The position numbers were made by a program, and so were the translations under genes. DNA of 64,000 nt from Brucella haematophila (GTDB lineage Bacteria; Pseudomonadota; Alphaproteobacteria; Rhizobiales; Rhizobiaceae), in assembly GCF_005938105.1 (NCBI RefSeq), contig NZ_VCPE01000008.1, forward strand, positions 124,001 through 188,000. The letters are read 5' to 3'. Every line of letters starts with the position of its first letter. The first letter of the stretch is position 1. This document shows positions 1-7,201 of this stretch, piece by piece. The notes under the pieces are model-generated. The model was not told the origin of the DNA. It saw nothing but the letters and a program-made list of their open reading frames with translations, and did no database searches.

Positions 1-16
1 TGGAACGAATAGACAT
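1..16 (-). CDS. Start of a gene running off the left edge
   Basis: On the minus strand an ATG at 16-14 follows a strong ribosome-binding site (AAGGAGAAGG, 21-30) at a spacing of 4 bases from the last G. Only five codons (Met-Ser-Ile-Arg-Ser) lie inside the window, so the product cannot be named. The call rests on the ribosome-binding site alone. The 298 bases between here and 315 hold no convincing gene; the open frame on the plus strand from 241 lies antisense to the Rrf2 gene and looks like a shadow. Confidence 0.4.
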
Positions 17-314
17 ATATCCTTCTCCTTCTGGAAAGCAGAACTGATAAGCAAATGCCTGCTTCCGATTCCGCGCATGCTGGAATGCGAATAGAGGCAA
101 ATTGCGGCAACTTCACAGAAGCGTTACCGGTGTGATCATGAACCGTTGCTGAATGAGGTTTTACGCGGATTCAACCTCAAAGAGCACGGTCCCTGCACGT
201 GCCTTCAAGGCAAGGAACCCTGTCCTAATGTGGCTTATTCATGATCGTTAAATTGTGGAGCCCTGGACGCAACGGAAGCAATAGCCAACCGGCAGGTCGT
301 CTCCAGCTGGAGCT

Positions 315-776
315 TCAGACAGAGGTCGGTTTTCCTCTTCCCGAATGGCCATTCCTCGCCAGACTTGCAGAAAAATTCTGCGCGATATCGGCAAGGGTGA
401 TGCCTTGCAATCGCATCATAAGCAGCTGCTCTGCTTCATTGAAAACGCTTTTAAGTTTCTCGTTAACTGCTTGTTCTATAACGCAACCGGGCATGTCGTA
501 GGCCGGGCCGACCGCAAAAATCGACGGCTCGCCAACAGCGCGATAAATGTCAAACAAGGTCAATTGGTCCAGCGGTCGCGCCAGTGTCCAGCCACCGCCA
601 TGTCCCTTCTCGGAATGCACATAGCCCTCCTTGCGAAGCCCAGCCATCGTGCGTCGGATCACCACCGAATTGGTGTCCAACATTGATGCGATTTCTTCTG
701 ACGTCATGGCGCCGTCGTGATGATCCATATGGATCAACACATGCAACATGCGGGAGAGCCGGCTATCCTGCCTCAT
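315..776 (-). CDS. Rrf2 family transcriptional regulator
   Basis: A 153-residue protein with an N-terminal winged helix-turn-helix (about residues 1-65, including the Rrf2-typical GGW segment of the wing at 61-63) followed by the dimerisation helix. The family includes IscR and NsrR, but those use three clustered cysteines to bind an Fe-S cluster. Here only one cysteine is visible, Cys98, in a Met-Pro-Gly-Cys context, so an Fe-S cluster is unlikely; single-cysteine redox sensing is possible (inference). The gene is divergent from the thioredoxin-reductase-like flavoprotein at 1010 with 233 bases between them, which contain a long dyad (849-907). This suggests it represses that flavoprotein and itself in response to redox or electrophile stress. 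Family assignment is firm; the signal is unknown. Confidence 0.88.
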   Translation of the reverse strand: MRQDSRLSRMLHVLIHMDHHDGAMTSEEIASMLDTNSVVIRRTMAGLRKEGYVHSEKGHGGGWTLARPLDQLTLFDIYRAVGEPSIFAVGPAYDMPGCVIEQAVNEKLKSVFNEAEQLLMMRLQGITLADIAQNFSASLARNGHSGRGKPTSV

Positions 777-848
777 ATGTTTTCACTCTTTGTATCGGCC
801 TGAAAAGACGGCCCTGATTATCGGATATTTCTGACCAGAAAGCAAATT

Positions 849-907
849 GATACAAGTGAAGTTACATGACTGTTGACTCCCTCATCTCATGTAACTTATG
901 TTGTATC
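849..907. promoter_or_regulatory. Long dyad operator between Rrf2 gene and flavoprotein gene
   Basis: Two 21-base arms, 849-869 and 887-907, are inverted repeats matching at 18 of 21 positions. Both outer GATACAA and inner AAGTTACATGA blocks are conserved and only a 3-base centre differs. The 17-base spacer contains TTGACT (873-878); 18 bases further on, TATGTT (897-902) could be the -10 box for the plus-strand flavoprotein gene. The right arm would thus cover the -10 region, which fits repression by the adjacent Rrf2 protein. Binding is inferred, not shown. Confidence 0.7.
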
Positions 908-1009
908 GTATTCGATTAAACACCGTTTTCGGAGTTCGCAACGACAGTTCAACAAAGCTGCTTTGGCACGAACAACATCAACGGCAATCAAGATGACCGG
1001 ATAACAATC

Positions 1010-1906
1010 ATGCGAAATTACGAGACCATCATCATCGGCGGCGGCCCCGCCGGACTTTCAGCGGCCCTGATTGCGGGCCGCGCTCTGCGCAGAGCGCTTG
1101 TCATCGATGGCGGAGAGCCTAGAAACCGGAAAGCGCCAGCCATGCACAGTTATCTGTCACGGGATGGTATCCTGCCGCAAGAATTTCGGAAGGTCTCGCG
1201 CGAAGAGCTATCACGCTATGAAACGGTGACCTATCGCGAAGGTCTAGCTCAAGCGATCCAACCAGCTGACGGCGGCTATTCAGTAGAGCTGGCCGGTGGA
1301 GACATCGTTTCTGCGCCCAAAATTCTCCTCGCCCTTGGCGTGACGGATCAACTTCCAGCCATTGAAGGCCTTGCGGAGAACTGGGGACGCGGCGTTCATC
1401 ATTGCCCTTTCTGCGATGGCTTTGAGCATCGCGGCGAGCATTGGGGTGTGCTTGCGGAGACAACAGCAATGCTGGATCACGCCGCATTCTTCAGAAACTG
1501 GGCAGGTCGCCTGACTGTCTTCACCAATGGCGCTGACCTTCCAGCCGAGAAGCTGGCTGACCTGTCACACGCTGAGATCGGCCTGGTAACAACGCCAATC
1601 AGAGAAGTTCTCAGCGGTGATGGTCACGCCATTGGCGGGATAGTGCTCAAGGATGGGCGTCGAGAAGATATCCAGTCGCTATGGATCAGACCACTTCAAA
1701 GCCAGACACCCATCATCACGGGACTGGGACTCAACATACGAGATGATGGTGGCGTGTGGCGCGACGAAATGAATGAGACTTCATTGAAGGGTATCTATGC
1801 TGCGGGCGACTGTGCTGCGGGGCCGATGCAGCAGGCCATCCTTGCCGCTGCCGATGGTGCGCGCACAATGTTCTCGATCATACACAGTCTTGTAACCGCG
1901 CATTGA
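1010..1906 (+). CDS. Thioredoxin-reductase-like FAD-dependent oxidoreductase
   Basis: A 298-residue flavoprotein of the low-molecular-weight thioredoxin reductase fold. Residues 6-15 carry the FAD-binding GGGPAG loop, the redox disulfide CPFC is at 132-135 and is followed by Asp-Gly as in the family, and the C-terminal FAD-contacting AAGDCAAG lies near 265. The second Rossmann segment, where an NADPH-binding GxGxxA/G loop is expected right after the CxxC, reads GVLAETTAM and lacks the glycine pattern. The enzyme may therefore use NADPH poorly or another electron donor (inference); stand-alone members acting on small disulfides or epidithiols are known. Divergent from an Rrf2 regulator. The ribosome-binding site is weak, but this ATG gives the complete FAD loop. 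Confidence 0.85.
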   Translation: MRNYETIIIGGGPAGLSAALIAGRALRRALVIDGGEPRNRKAPAMHSYLSRDGILPQEFRKVSREELSRYETVTYREGLAQAIQPADGGYSVELAGGDIVSAPKILLALGVTDQLPAIEGLAENWGRGVHHCPFCDGFEHRGEHWGVLAETTAMLDHAAFFRNWAGRLTVFTNGADLPAEKLADLSHAEIGLVTTPIREVLSGDGHAIGGIVLKDGRREDIQSLWIRPLQSQTPIITGLGLNIRDDGGVWRDEMNETSLKGIYAAGDCAAGPMQQAILAAADGARTMFSIIHSLVTAH

Positions 1907-1939
1907 AGGCGTGCTGCTCCACTTGAGCTATCAAACAAA

Positions 1940-1981
1940 GCAAGCCCGAAGGCACCTTAATCAGGATGCCTTCGGGCTTGC
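1940..1981. terminator. Strong hairpin, likely bidirectional terminator
   Basis: A perfect 15-base-pair stem (1940-1954 with 1967-1981) and a 12-base loop lie between the convergent genes ending at 1906 and 1997. The T-runs on either side are broken (AAAATGTTTT on the plus strand, TTTGTTTGA on the minus strand), so the termination role is inferred from stem strength and position. Confidence 0.7.
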
Positions 1982-1996
1982 AAAATGTTTTAGAAC

Positions 1997-2524
1997 CTAA
2001 TCCAGCACGTAGCAGGCTTTTCCTTTTCCGGGTGCCGGATCACCAAATGAATAATTGCCGCAATCAACCCCATCACGGAAAGTACGCTCTATAAAGCGAC
2101 CGTTTACGCCATAGCGAACACGTTTACGACCATAGAAGTCGCAATACCCGCCTTCCTTGGCGCAAGGTCTCCAATCCCGGTCCCGGTCATCGTAACGGTC
2201 TGGTCGGCCCCGACGATCAGGGCGACCGTCGCGGTAGTCACGGTCACGGACAACGAAAGAGCAGCTTTTCTTTTTGCCCGGTGCCGGGTCGTCAAAAACA
2301 CGGTTCGAGCACGGTACTTCCGGGCGATCGATGAAACGGGACGTGTTGCGTCCGCCTGTTCCATAGACAACTTCAGCCGGGTAAGGCAGTCGGCAAATGC
2401 CACCCTCACTTGCGCAACGCTGCAACTCTGCTGCGGAAGCGGTCGTTGCGAGCATCGGCGAGAACATTGCCATCACGCCGCCAAGACAAAGCGATGCAAC
2501 CGTCGTCTTAACTACAGATACCAT
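1997..2524 (-). CDS. Secreted protein with tandem Cys/Gly motif repeats, unknown function
   Basis: The start at 2524 follows GGAGGGACCAAGA; the in-frame ATG 15 bases upstream overlaps that Shine-Dalgarno and is rejected. The 175-residue protein opens with a signal peptide (Met-Val-Ser-Val, hydrophobic stretch, Ala-Ser-Ala-Ala). The mature part contains two copies of a motif of about 55 residues: Cys-Ala-x-Glu-Gly-Gly-x-Cys, then a Val-x-Tyr-Gly, a Phe-Ile, a Cys, and Asp-Pro-Ala-Pro-Gly-Lys before a last Cys. The copies are joined by an Asp/Arg-rich linker. Each copy has four cysteines and probably forms two disulfides. I recognise no catalytic residues. Similar motifs occur in actinobacterial extracellular proteins beside carbohydrate-active domains (from memory), so surface or glycan binding is a guess. 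Confidence 0.8.
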   Translation of the reverse strand: MVSVVKTTVASLCLGGVMAMFSPMLATTASAAELQRCASEGGICRLPYPAEVVYGTGGRNTSRFIDRPEVPCSNRVFDDPAPGKKKSCSFVVRDRDYRDGRPDRRGRPDRYDDRDRDWRPCAKEGGYCDFYGRKRVRYGVNGRFIERTFRDGVDCGNYSFGDPAPGKGKACYVLD

Positions 2525-2657
2525 TCTTGGTCCCTCCATATGTGCCGGACTATGCTTTAATTCCAGATGTTTGAATAGAGGATGAATGAAGTCGCACGCG
2601 TTGCATTTAAGATGATCCTATCGCCAGATGGAGCGAACCGTCTAAGGCACCTACAAC

Positions 2658-2682
2658 AGAAAAAGCCCCGCAAATGCGGGGC
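2658..2682 (-). terminator. Rho-independent terminator of the binding-protein gene
   Basis: Stem 2665-2671 with 2676-2682 (GCCCCGC/GCGGGGC), loop AAAT. On the minus strand it is followed by TTTTTCTG. It lies 29 bases past the stop of the substrate-binding protein gene at 2711. Confidence 0.88.
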
Positions 2683-2710
2683 CTTCCTGAAAGACCAAAG
2701 CTGAGTTCAC

Positions 2711-3547
2711 TCAGCTCTTCGGGCTCAAATCCATGGAGAACCACTTTTCCGACATCTTGGCGAGCGTGCCGTCTGCGCGCATTTCGCCCAATGCCTTGTC
2801 AAGCTTGGCTTTCAGTTCGGGCTCTTCTTTGCGCAGGCCGATGCAGACATTGGTTGCCTGAATGCCGCCAACCAGAAGCGGCCCGGTGATCTTGAGCCTG
2901 CCATTGCTCTTCTCAGCGCGGTCGCGTGCGAAAACCACATTGTCGTACTGGCCGTCAACGCGACCGGATTCGAGATCCAGCTTGACCTGTTCCGATCCCT
3001 TATAGGTGCGAACCTGAACGGCATCACCGAAATTCTGTTCGACAAACTGCAACTGGCTGGTCGAAAGCGAAGCACCAATAGTCTTACCTTTCAACGCTTC
3101 CTTGAGATCAGCAATCGCCTTTTTACCTTCCTCGGTATCCGTGGAAAGACTTTCGCCCGTGTGCGGCAGGTTGGCCAAAGGACCATCAGCTGGTACCAGG
3201 AACGTGTTCGGCGTTATCACATATGGATCGGAGAAATCGATGACCTTGCGACGCTCTGGGTTTGGCCCCATCGTCAGTACAACGTCGAATTTACCAGCGA
3301 GCAGCGACGGAATCTGGCTGTCCCAATCCTGCGCAACAATATTGCACTCAAGCTCGGCGCGCTTGCAGACTTCCTTGATGACATCAAGGTCAAGGCCCTG
3401 AAGCTCACCACCGGGGCTTGTCAGGTTGAAAGGCGGAAAGGCGCCCTCGACACCAACGGTCACAGCTTTCCAGTCTTTCGCCAAAACGCTGCCGCTATAA
3501 AGCATCGACAAAGTGCAAAGGCCAATGGCCGCAATTTTCTTCAGCAT
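2711..3547 (-). CDS. Amino-acid-type ABC transporter substrate-binding protein (cluster A, first copy)
   Basis: A periplasmic family 3 solute-binding protein of the lysine/arginine/ornithine/opine type. The chosen ATG at 3547 has GAGGGAACT just upstream and begins a clean signal peptide (Met-Leu-Lys-Lys, hydrophobic core, Val-Leu-Ala); the longer frame upstream has no such site. Typical landmarks are EGAFPPFN near the mature N terminus, LLAGKFDVVL, the ligand-carboxylate region ERRKVIDFSDPY and the C-terminal EKWF. It stands alone with its own terminator and shares an insert (LPHTGE) with the binding protein at 11005, so the two are paralogues probably feeding the same permease (8714-10937). 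A 24-base element upstream at 3657 is repeated at the iclR promoter, suggesting joint control. The ligand cannot be read from sequence. Confidence 0.9.
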   Translation of the reverse strand: MLKKIAAIGLCTLSMLYSGSVLAKDWKAVTVGVEGAFPPFNLTSPGGELQGLDLDVIKEVCKRAELECNIVAQDWDSQIPSLLAGKFDVVLTMGPNPERRKVIDFSDPYVITPNTFLVPADGPLANLPHTGESLSTDTEEGKKAIADLKEALKGKTIGASLSTSQLQFVEQNFGDAVQVRTYKGSEQVKLDLESGRVDGQYDNVVFARDRAEKSNGRLKITGPLLVGGIQATNVCIGLRKEEPELKAKLDKALGEMRADGTLAKMSEKWFSMDLSPKS

Positions 3548-3656
3548 AGTTCCCTCATGCTTATTTGTGTTTTCTATCTGCAATGCGGGCGGCGGTTACG
3601 CACTTTTCTCTGCCCGGTTGCAAAGAGTTTGAACTCACTGACCAGTGATGAAAAGC

Positions 3657-3680
3657 GGAATTTGGTTCATATATATGAAC
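3657..3680 (+). promoter_or_regulatory. Probable IclR operator upstream of the binding-protein gene
   Basis: GGAATTTG is followed by the perfect 16-base palindrome GTTCATATATATGAAC (3665-3680), 110 bases upstream of the start at 3547. The full 24 bases recur with one change on the opposite strand at 6239-6262, at the start of the iclR-type gene. Two long matches in the same cluster make a shared operator likely. Confidence 0.75.
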
Positions 3681-3730
3681 TTTGTTCTGCTCTATGAAAG
3701 CCACGCATGGCTATCAAACGCAAACATGCC

Positions 3731-3749
3731 TGGCCCGCAAATCGGGCCA
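3731..3749 (-). terminator. Hairpin downstream of the deacetylase gene
   Basis: Stem 3731-3737 with 3743-3749 (TGGCCCG/CGGGCCA), 5-base loop, 36 bases past the stop at 3785. There is no T-run, so termination or 3'-end protection is only suggested. Confidence 0.45.
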
Positions 3750-3784
3750 AGGTTAGTTTCAACAGCACCGAAAATCTCTAGTTA

Positions 3785-4681
3785 TCAACCATTTAGCTTG
3801 GCATAGCACGCAATATCCGCGTGGGTCGAAAACCATATATCCTTATGGGTGCGAATATGGGCAATCAGCTCTTTCAGTATCCAGATTCTCGAACGGTGCC
3901 CGATGATATCCGGATGCATGGTCAGCTGGAAAATGCCGCCTTCTTCATAGGCTGCATCGAACTCCCGAAGAAATATCTGGAGAATATCGTGCGGCGCGAT
4001 CTGTGGGCGCAACCCGCCCCATCTGTCCATGACGAGATAGGCCGCGTCATCGCGAATCCACTCCACCGGTAGTTCGGTGACGCCGCACGGCTCGCCATTG
4101 AGCAAAAGCTCGTAGCAATCGACATCCGCCATAAGCGATGAATCGTAGATCAATCCCATCTCGGACGTGATCTGCAATGTGTTGTCGCTGAAATCCCAGG
4201 ACGGCGTACGAATGCCGACCGGACGAACACCCGTGATCTTTTCCAGCACGTCGGCGGCACGGTGTTGAAGATCGCGCTCCGTTTCGCCGTCAAGCAATGT
4301 GTTGCGCTCGTGTATCCAACCATGAAGGGCAATTTCGTGCCCCTCGCCGATCAGGGCGCGTTGTTCATCAGGATAGTGCATGGCCGAAATGGCAGGCACG
4401 AAGAATGTGGCCGGGATGTTATCGCGGCGCAGAATTTCACGGATGCGCGGGATACCCTGCCTTGGACCAAACTGCCCCTGCGACAGGGCCGAAATCGACT
4501 TTCCGCCATCGCGCAGTTCAAACGTATCATGGTCTGAATCGAAGGACAAAGCGACCGCACATCGAGCATCACCCTGCCATGAGGACGGTTTGAAACTGCG
4601 GCCAGCGCGGGCGCGATTCATGATGGTTTGAAGGCGTTCTTCAGACCAGGTCCAGGTTGGAACAGGCGCGTCGATTGTCAT
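3785..4681 (-). CDS. Polysaccharide deacetylase (NodB-like) family protein
   Basis: A 298-residue protein with a NodB/carbohydrate-esterase-4 type fold. Near residue 40 it carries LSFDSDHD, the metal-site motif with the usual Asp-Asp changed to Asp-Ser-Asp. EIALHGWIHERN follows (the H-x3-H zinc pair), then RTPSWDFS and a late TMHPDIIGHRSR. This variant groups with the intracellular members related to PuuE-type allantoinase and peptide/amide deacetylases rather than with secreted chitin deacetylases; no signal peptide is seen. The start at 4681 gives an ATGA overlap with the upstream SDR gene; the longer frame to 4846 runs antisense-like through that gene and is not used. In this transport cluster it probably hydrolyses an N-acyl or cyclic amide substrate (inference). 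Confidence 0.85.
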   Translation of the reverse strand: MTIDAPVPTWTWSEERLQTIMNRARAGRSFKPSSWQGDARCAVALSFDSDHDTFELRDGGKSISALSQGQFGPRQGIPRIREILRRDNIPATFFVPAISAMHYPDEQRALIGEGHEIALHGWIHERNTLLDGETERDLQHRAADVLEKITGVRPVGIRTPSWDFSDNTLQITSEMGLIYDSSLMADVDCYELLLNGEPCGVTELPVEWIRDDAAYLVMDRWGGLRPQIAPHDILQIFLREFDAAYEEGGIFQLTMHPDIIGHRSRIWILKELIAHIRTHKDIWFSTHADIACYAKLNG

Positions 4682-5451
4682 GATGTCGGCCCTCCACTGA
4701 CCGATAATGTCTGCCCCGTGATCCAGCTCGCAAAAGGAGATGCGAGAAAGAGCACAGCATTCGAGATATCTTCCGGCAGTCCGATCCGGCGTAGCGGAAT
4801 TTCGTTGATCATTGCGGCCTGCCCCTCTTCGCCGTAAGAGGTCCATTGGCGCTCATAATCCGGGCTGGTGCGCAAAAAGCCGGGCGCAACCGCATTGACG
4901 TTGATCCCGAATGGTCCAAGCTCGTGACCCAGCTGGCGGGCAAGACTGATCAGCGCTGCCTTTGCACTCGCATAGGCCTGAATGCCCGTGAGGCTAACGC
5001 CAAGACCGGCGCCGCTGGAAATGAAGACCATTTTTCCTGCGCCTCGACGCTTCATGGCGGGGACAAGTGCTCGGGCTACCAGAAATGCACCACGCACATT
5101 GATGTCGTAGATGCGATCCCAATCGGCGGCTGGAACATTTTCCACTGGGCGCTTCTTCTGTCCGAGGACACCACCGGCAACATGGACGAAGATATCAAAC
5201 CCGCCATTAGCCTCTTCTACCGCCGCCAGTGCCGCAATCGCTGCCTCGTCGGTCACATCCAGATGCACGGTTCTGATCGAACCGCCACGTGCGGGCTGCG
5301 CCTCACGGGCCAGCACGACCAGTTCGTCATCCAACACATCCGTCGCAGTGACGATTGCACCGTCTGCAGCAAATGCCTCGCAGATAGATCGCCCAATTCC
5401 CCTTGCGGCTCCAGTCACCAGAACCCGCTTTTCTTTGAATTCTATATCCAT
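4678..5451 (-). CDS. Short-chain dehydrogenase/reductase (cluster A, first)
   Basis: A classical SDR of 257 residues. It has the cofactor loop TGAARGIG near residue 13, an Asp-Val after strand 3, HVAGG in place of the usual NNAG, catalytic Ser in ISSGAG, YASAK and the C-terminal TGQTLSVSGG. The ATG at 5451 lies one base past the iclR stop codon; a TTG 36 bases upstream is the alternative. The gene sits between iclR and the deacetylase and overlaps the latter by ATGA, so the three genes form one transcript. It likely oxidises a hydroxyl of the imported compound or its breakdown product using NAD(P); the substrate is not predictable. Confidence 0.88.
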   Translation of the reverse strand: MDIEFKEKRVLVTGAARGIGRSICEAFAADGAIVTATDVLDDELVVLAREAQPARGGSIRTVHLDVTDEAAIAALAAVEEANGGFDIFVHVAGGVLGQKKRPVENVPAADWDRIYDINVRGAFLVARALVPAMKRRGAGKMVFISSGAGLGVSLTGIQAYASAKAALISLARQLGHELGPFGINVNAVAPGFLRTSPDYERQWTSYGEEGQAAMINEIPLRRIGLPEDISNAVLFLASPFASWITGQTLSVSGGPTS

Positions 5452-5452
5452 G

Positions 5453-6244
5453 TTATTGCTTGTCTGCTGTTGTTGGTTTGTATCCAAGGCGCGCGCTCAA
5501 CTCCGCCGCATGCTTGACGACGGCGTCGATCATGCGCTGACGGCATGCGGTAAAGCGCGATGAGATGGTGGCCATGTTGAGCGTCGCGATCACGTCGCCA
5601 CTGGCATCGAACACCGGAGCAGCGACGCCGGACCCGCCGACAACCGCCTCTTCGTCACAGATTGCAAAACCGTCCTCACGGGCCGCTTCAATGATGCGGC
5701 GTATCTGCACGCGGTCGATCACGGTCTTTTCCGTCAAAGGAACGATCCGTTCTTTGGCTAGATAGGTAGATGTCTTTTCCGGCTGCCAATGTGACAGAAG
5801 AACCCGCCCCATTGCCGTGCAATAGGCAGGATCAGACCCTGTCAGATCGGAATCAAAGCGGACCGCCTGATGACTGACGCTCTTGGCGAGGAGCTTAACC
5901 CGCCCATCCTTGCGGCGTGTGCCGAGAAAGACGGTTTCGCCTTCACTGTCACGCATGGCATCCATGATCGGCTGGGCCGTCGCGATCAGATAGGCATCGC
6001 TGCCGCTCGACCACCCCGGCCCGTCACGAAACGCCTCATGGATGCGATAGGACTCGGTATCGTCCCGCACGACATATGCCCGCGCCACCAATGTGGCCAG
6101 CAGATTGAACGTGCTGCTTTTGGGATAACCAAGCTCAGCGACGATTGCTTTGAGCGTCACCGGCTTATGCGCACGACCGAGGAATTCGAGGATCTCGAGA
6201 ACCCGAACGGCCGACTTAACTTCACCACTGTTTTCAATGTTCAT
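5453..6244 (-). CDS. IclR family transcriptional regulator
   Basis: A 263-residue regulator. The N-terminal winged HTH (about residues 8-70) contains VKSAVRVLEILEFLG and SSTFNLLATLV. The C-terminal IclR effector domain runs to the end, with the family's TAMGRVLLS and FAICDEE segments. The start at 6244 gives the normal length; the frame continues 25 codons upstream to 6319, but that stretch contains the promoter and operator. The start codon lies inside the 24-base element at 6239-6262, so binding would block its own expression. Divergent from the SDR at 6326 and upstream of the SDR/deacetylase pair, it is placed to control the whole of cluster A. The effector is probably the transported substrate (inference). 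Confidence 0.9.
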   Translation of the reverse strand: MNIENSGEVKSAVRVLEILEFLGRAHKPVTLKAIVAELGYPKSSTFNLLATLVARAYVVRDDTESYRIHEAFRDGPGWSSGSDAYLIATAQPIMDAMRDSEGETVFLGTRRKDGRVKLLAKSVSHQAVRFDSDLTGSDPAYCTAMGRVLLSHWQPEKTSTYLAKERIVPLTEKTVIDRVQIRRIIEAAREDGFAICDEEAVVGGSGVAAPVFDASGDVIATLNMATISSRFTACRQRMIDAVVKHAAELSARLGYKPTTADKQ

Positions 6245-6273
6245 ATATGTGAACCAAATTCCTATTGTGGAAT
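6239..6273 (-). promoter_or_regulatory. IclR operator region (two palindromes) at the divergent promoter
   Basis: On the minus strand, GGAATTTG plus GTTCACATATATGAAC (6239-6262) repeats the element at 3657-3680 with one mismatch. Overlapping it, 6258-6273 reads ATTCC-N6-GGAAT, a spacing seen in IclR family boxes. The first site covers the regulator's own start codon. Confidence 0.72.
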
Positions 6274-6325
6274 AATGTGGCAGACATACGATCAAGTGGC
6301 AATACAAAAAGGAGCGCATCTGGAA

Positions 6326-7075
6326 ATGAACTCACAAAACAAGGTTGCCATTGTTACCGGCGGAGCAAGAGGCATCGGAAAGGCTTGCGCTCTCGATCTG
6401 GCGCGTGCGGGCTATGACATTGCGCTGGTTGATCTGCTGGAAGTGGAACTGGCGGCAACCGCAGCCGAAATCGAAGACCTCGGCGTCAAGGCAATCTCCT
6501 GCGTGGCCGATGTTTCCAGCCACAAGCGGGCTGGTGAAGTCGTTGCGCAAACGATTGAAACATTTGGGCGTCTTGACTTTCTGCTCAACAATGCAGGCCG
6601 TTCTGCCCCGGTTGGCATTCTCGACATTTCGGAAGACGAGTTCGACCGCGCTATCGCGATCAACCTGAAAAGCTGCTTCAATTATATCCAGCATTCGGCC
6701 CCGCATATGCTGCAACTGGGCGGAGGCCGCATTGTTTCCATGTCATCGCTCAATGCACTTTCCGGCGGCGTGACCGCAGCCGTCAGCAAGTTTGCCTATG
6801 CCGCCGCAAAAGCTGGCATTCTCGGCATGACGCGCTCGCTCGCCAAGGAACTTGGCCCGAATATCGCCGTCAATGCGATCTGCCCCGGCGTCATTCGCAC
6901 CGAAATCGACACGAATGTCACTGAACGCGCCGATGAAGTCATCAAGGGCATCGCGCTCGGTCGCCTTGGTTGCGCTGACGATGTCGCGCGCCTTGTCACT
7001 TTCCTTGCCACATCCGAACCGTGCTTCATCACCGGTCAGGCATTCACGGTTGATGGCTTTCAATTCAATGTTTGA
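6326..7075 (+). CDS. Short-chain dehydrogenase/reductase (cluster A, second)
   Basis: A 249-residue classical SDR similar to FabG-like 3-oxoacyl-ACP reductases. It shows TGGARGIG at about 11-18, NNAG, catalytic Ser in VSMSSLNA, YAAAKAG and the C-terminal ITGQAFTVDG. The ATG at 6326 is preceded by GGAG 11 bases away; the long frame running back to 5870 overlaps iclR and its promoter and is rejected. It is the first gene of the plus-strand half of cluster A, divergent from iclR. Two strong hairpins separate it from the M20 hydrolase. FabG function in fatty acid synthesis is unlikely given the context; it probably works on a catabolic alcohol or keto acid (inference). Confidence 0.88.
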   Translation: MNSQNKVAIVTGGARGIGKACALDLARAGYDIALVDLLEVELAATAAEIEDLGVKAISCVADVSSHKRAGEVVAQTIETFGRLDFLLNNAGRSAPVGILDISEDEFDRAIAINLKSCFNYIQHSAPHMLQLGGGRIVSMSSLNALSGGVTAAVSKFAYAAAKAGILGMTRSLAKELGPNIAVNAICPGVIRTEIDTNVTERADEVIKGIALGRLGCADDVARLVTFLATSEPCFITGQAFTVDGFQFNV

Positions 7076-7085
7076 CATGAACGCA

Positions 7086-7151
7086 GAAGGGGGTAATCAG
7101 CACCACTTCAGATTACCCCCTTCGACGGGATTGCGCTGAAAAGCGCAATCC
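7086..7151 (+). terminator. Two tandem intercistronic hairpins
   Basis: The first stem pairs 7086-7098 with 7111-7123 (13 base pairs, 12-base loop). The second pairs 7128-7137 with 7142-7151 (10 base pairs) around a GAAA tetraloop, a GNRA-type loop. Neither has a T-run. They may partly terminate, or protect the upstream message, between the SDR gene and the M20 hydrolase gene at 7202. Confidence 0.6.
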
Positions 7152-7201
7152 AGGACATAAGGGCCGACAATAACGGACCCCAATACAAAGGGAGCCAGAC
7201 G

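Noticed and set aside
4682-4846. 55-codon N-terminal extension of the deacetylase
   Set aside because: It lies within the SDR gene and lacks any family similarity; ATG 4681 gives a translational-coupling overlap.
5870-6325. N-terminal extension of the SDR at 6326 back to 5870
   Set aside because: It is antisense to the IclR coding region and crosses the divergent promoter and operator; the SDR cofactor loop starts normally from the ATG at 6326.
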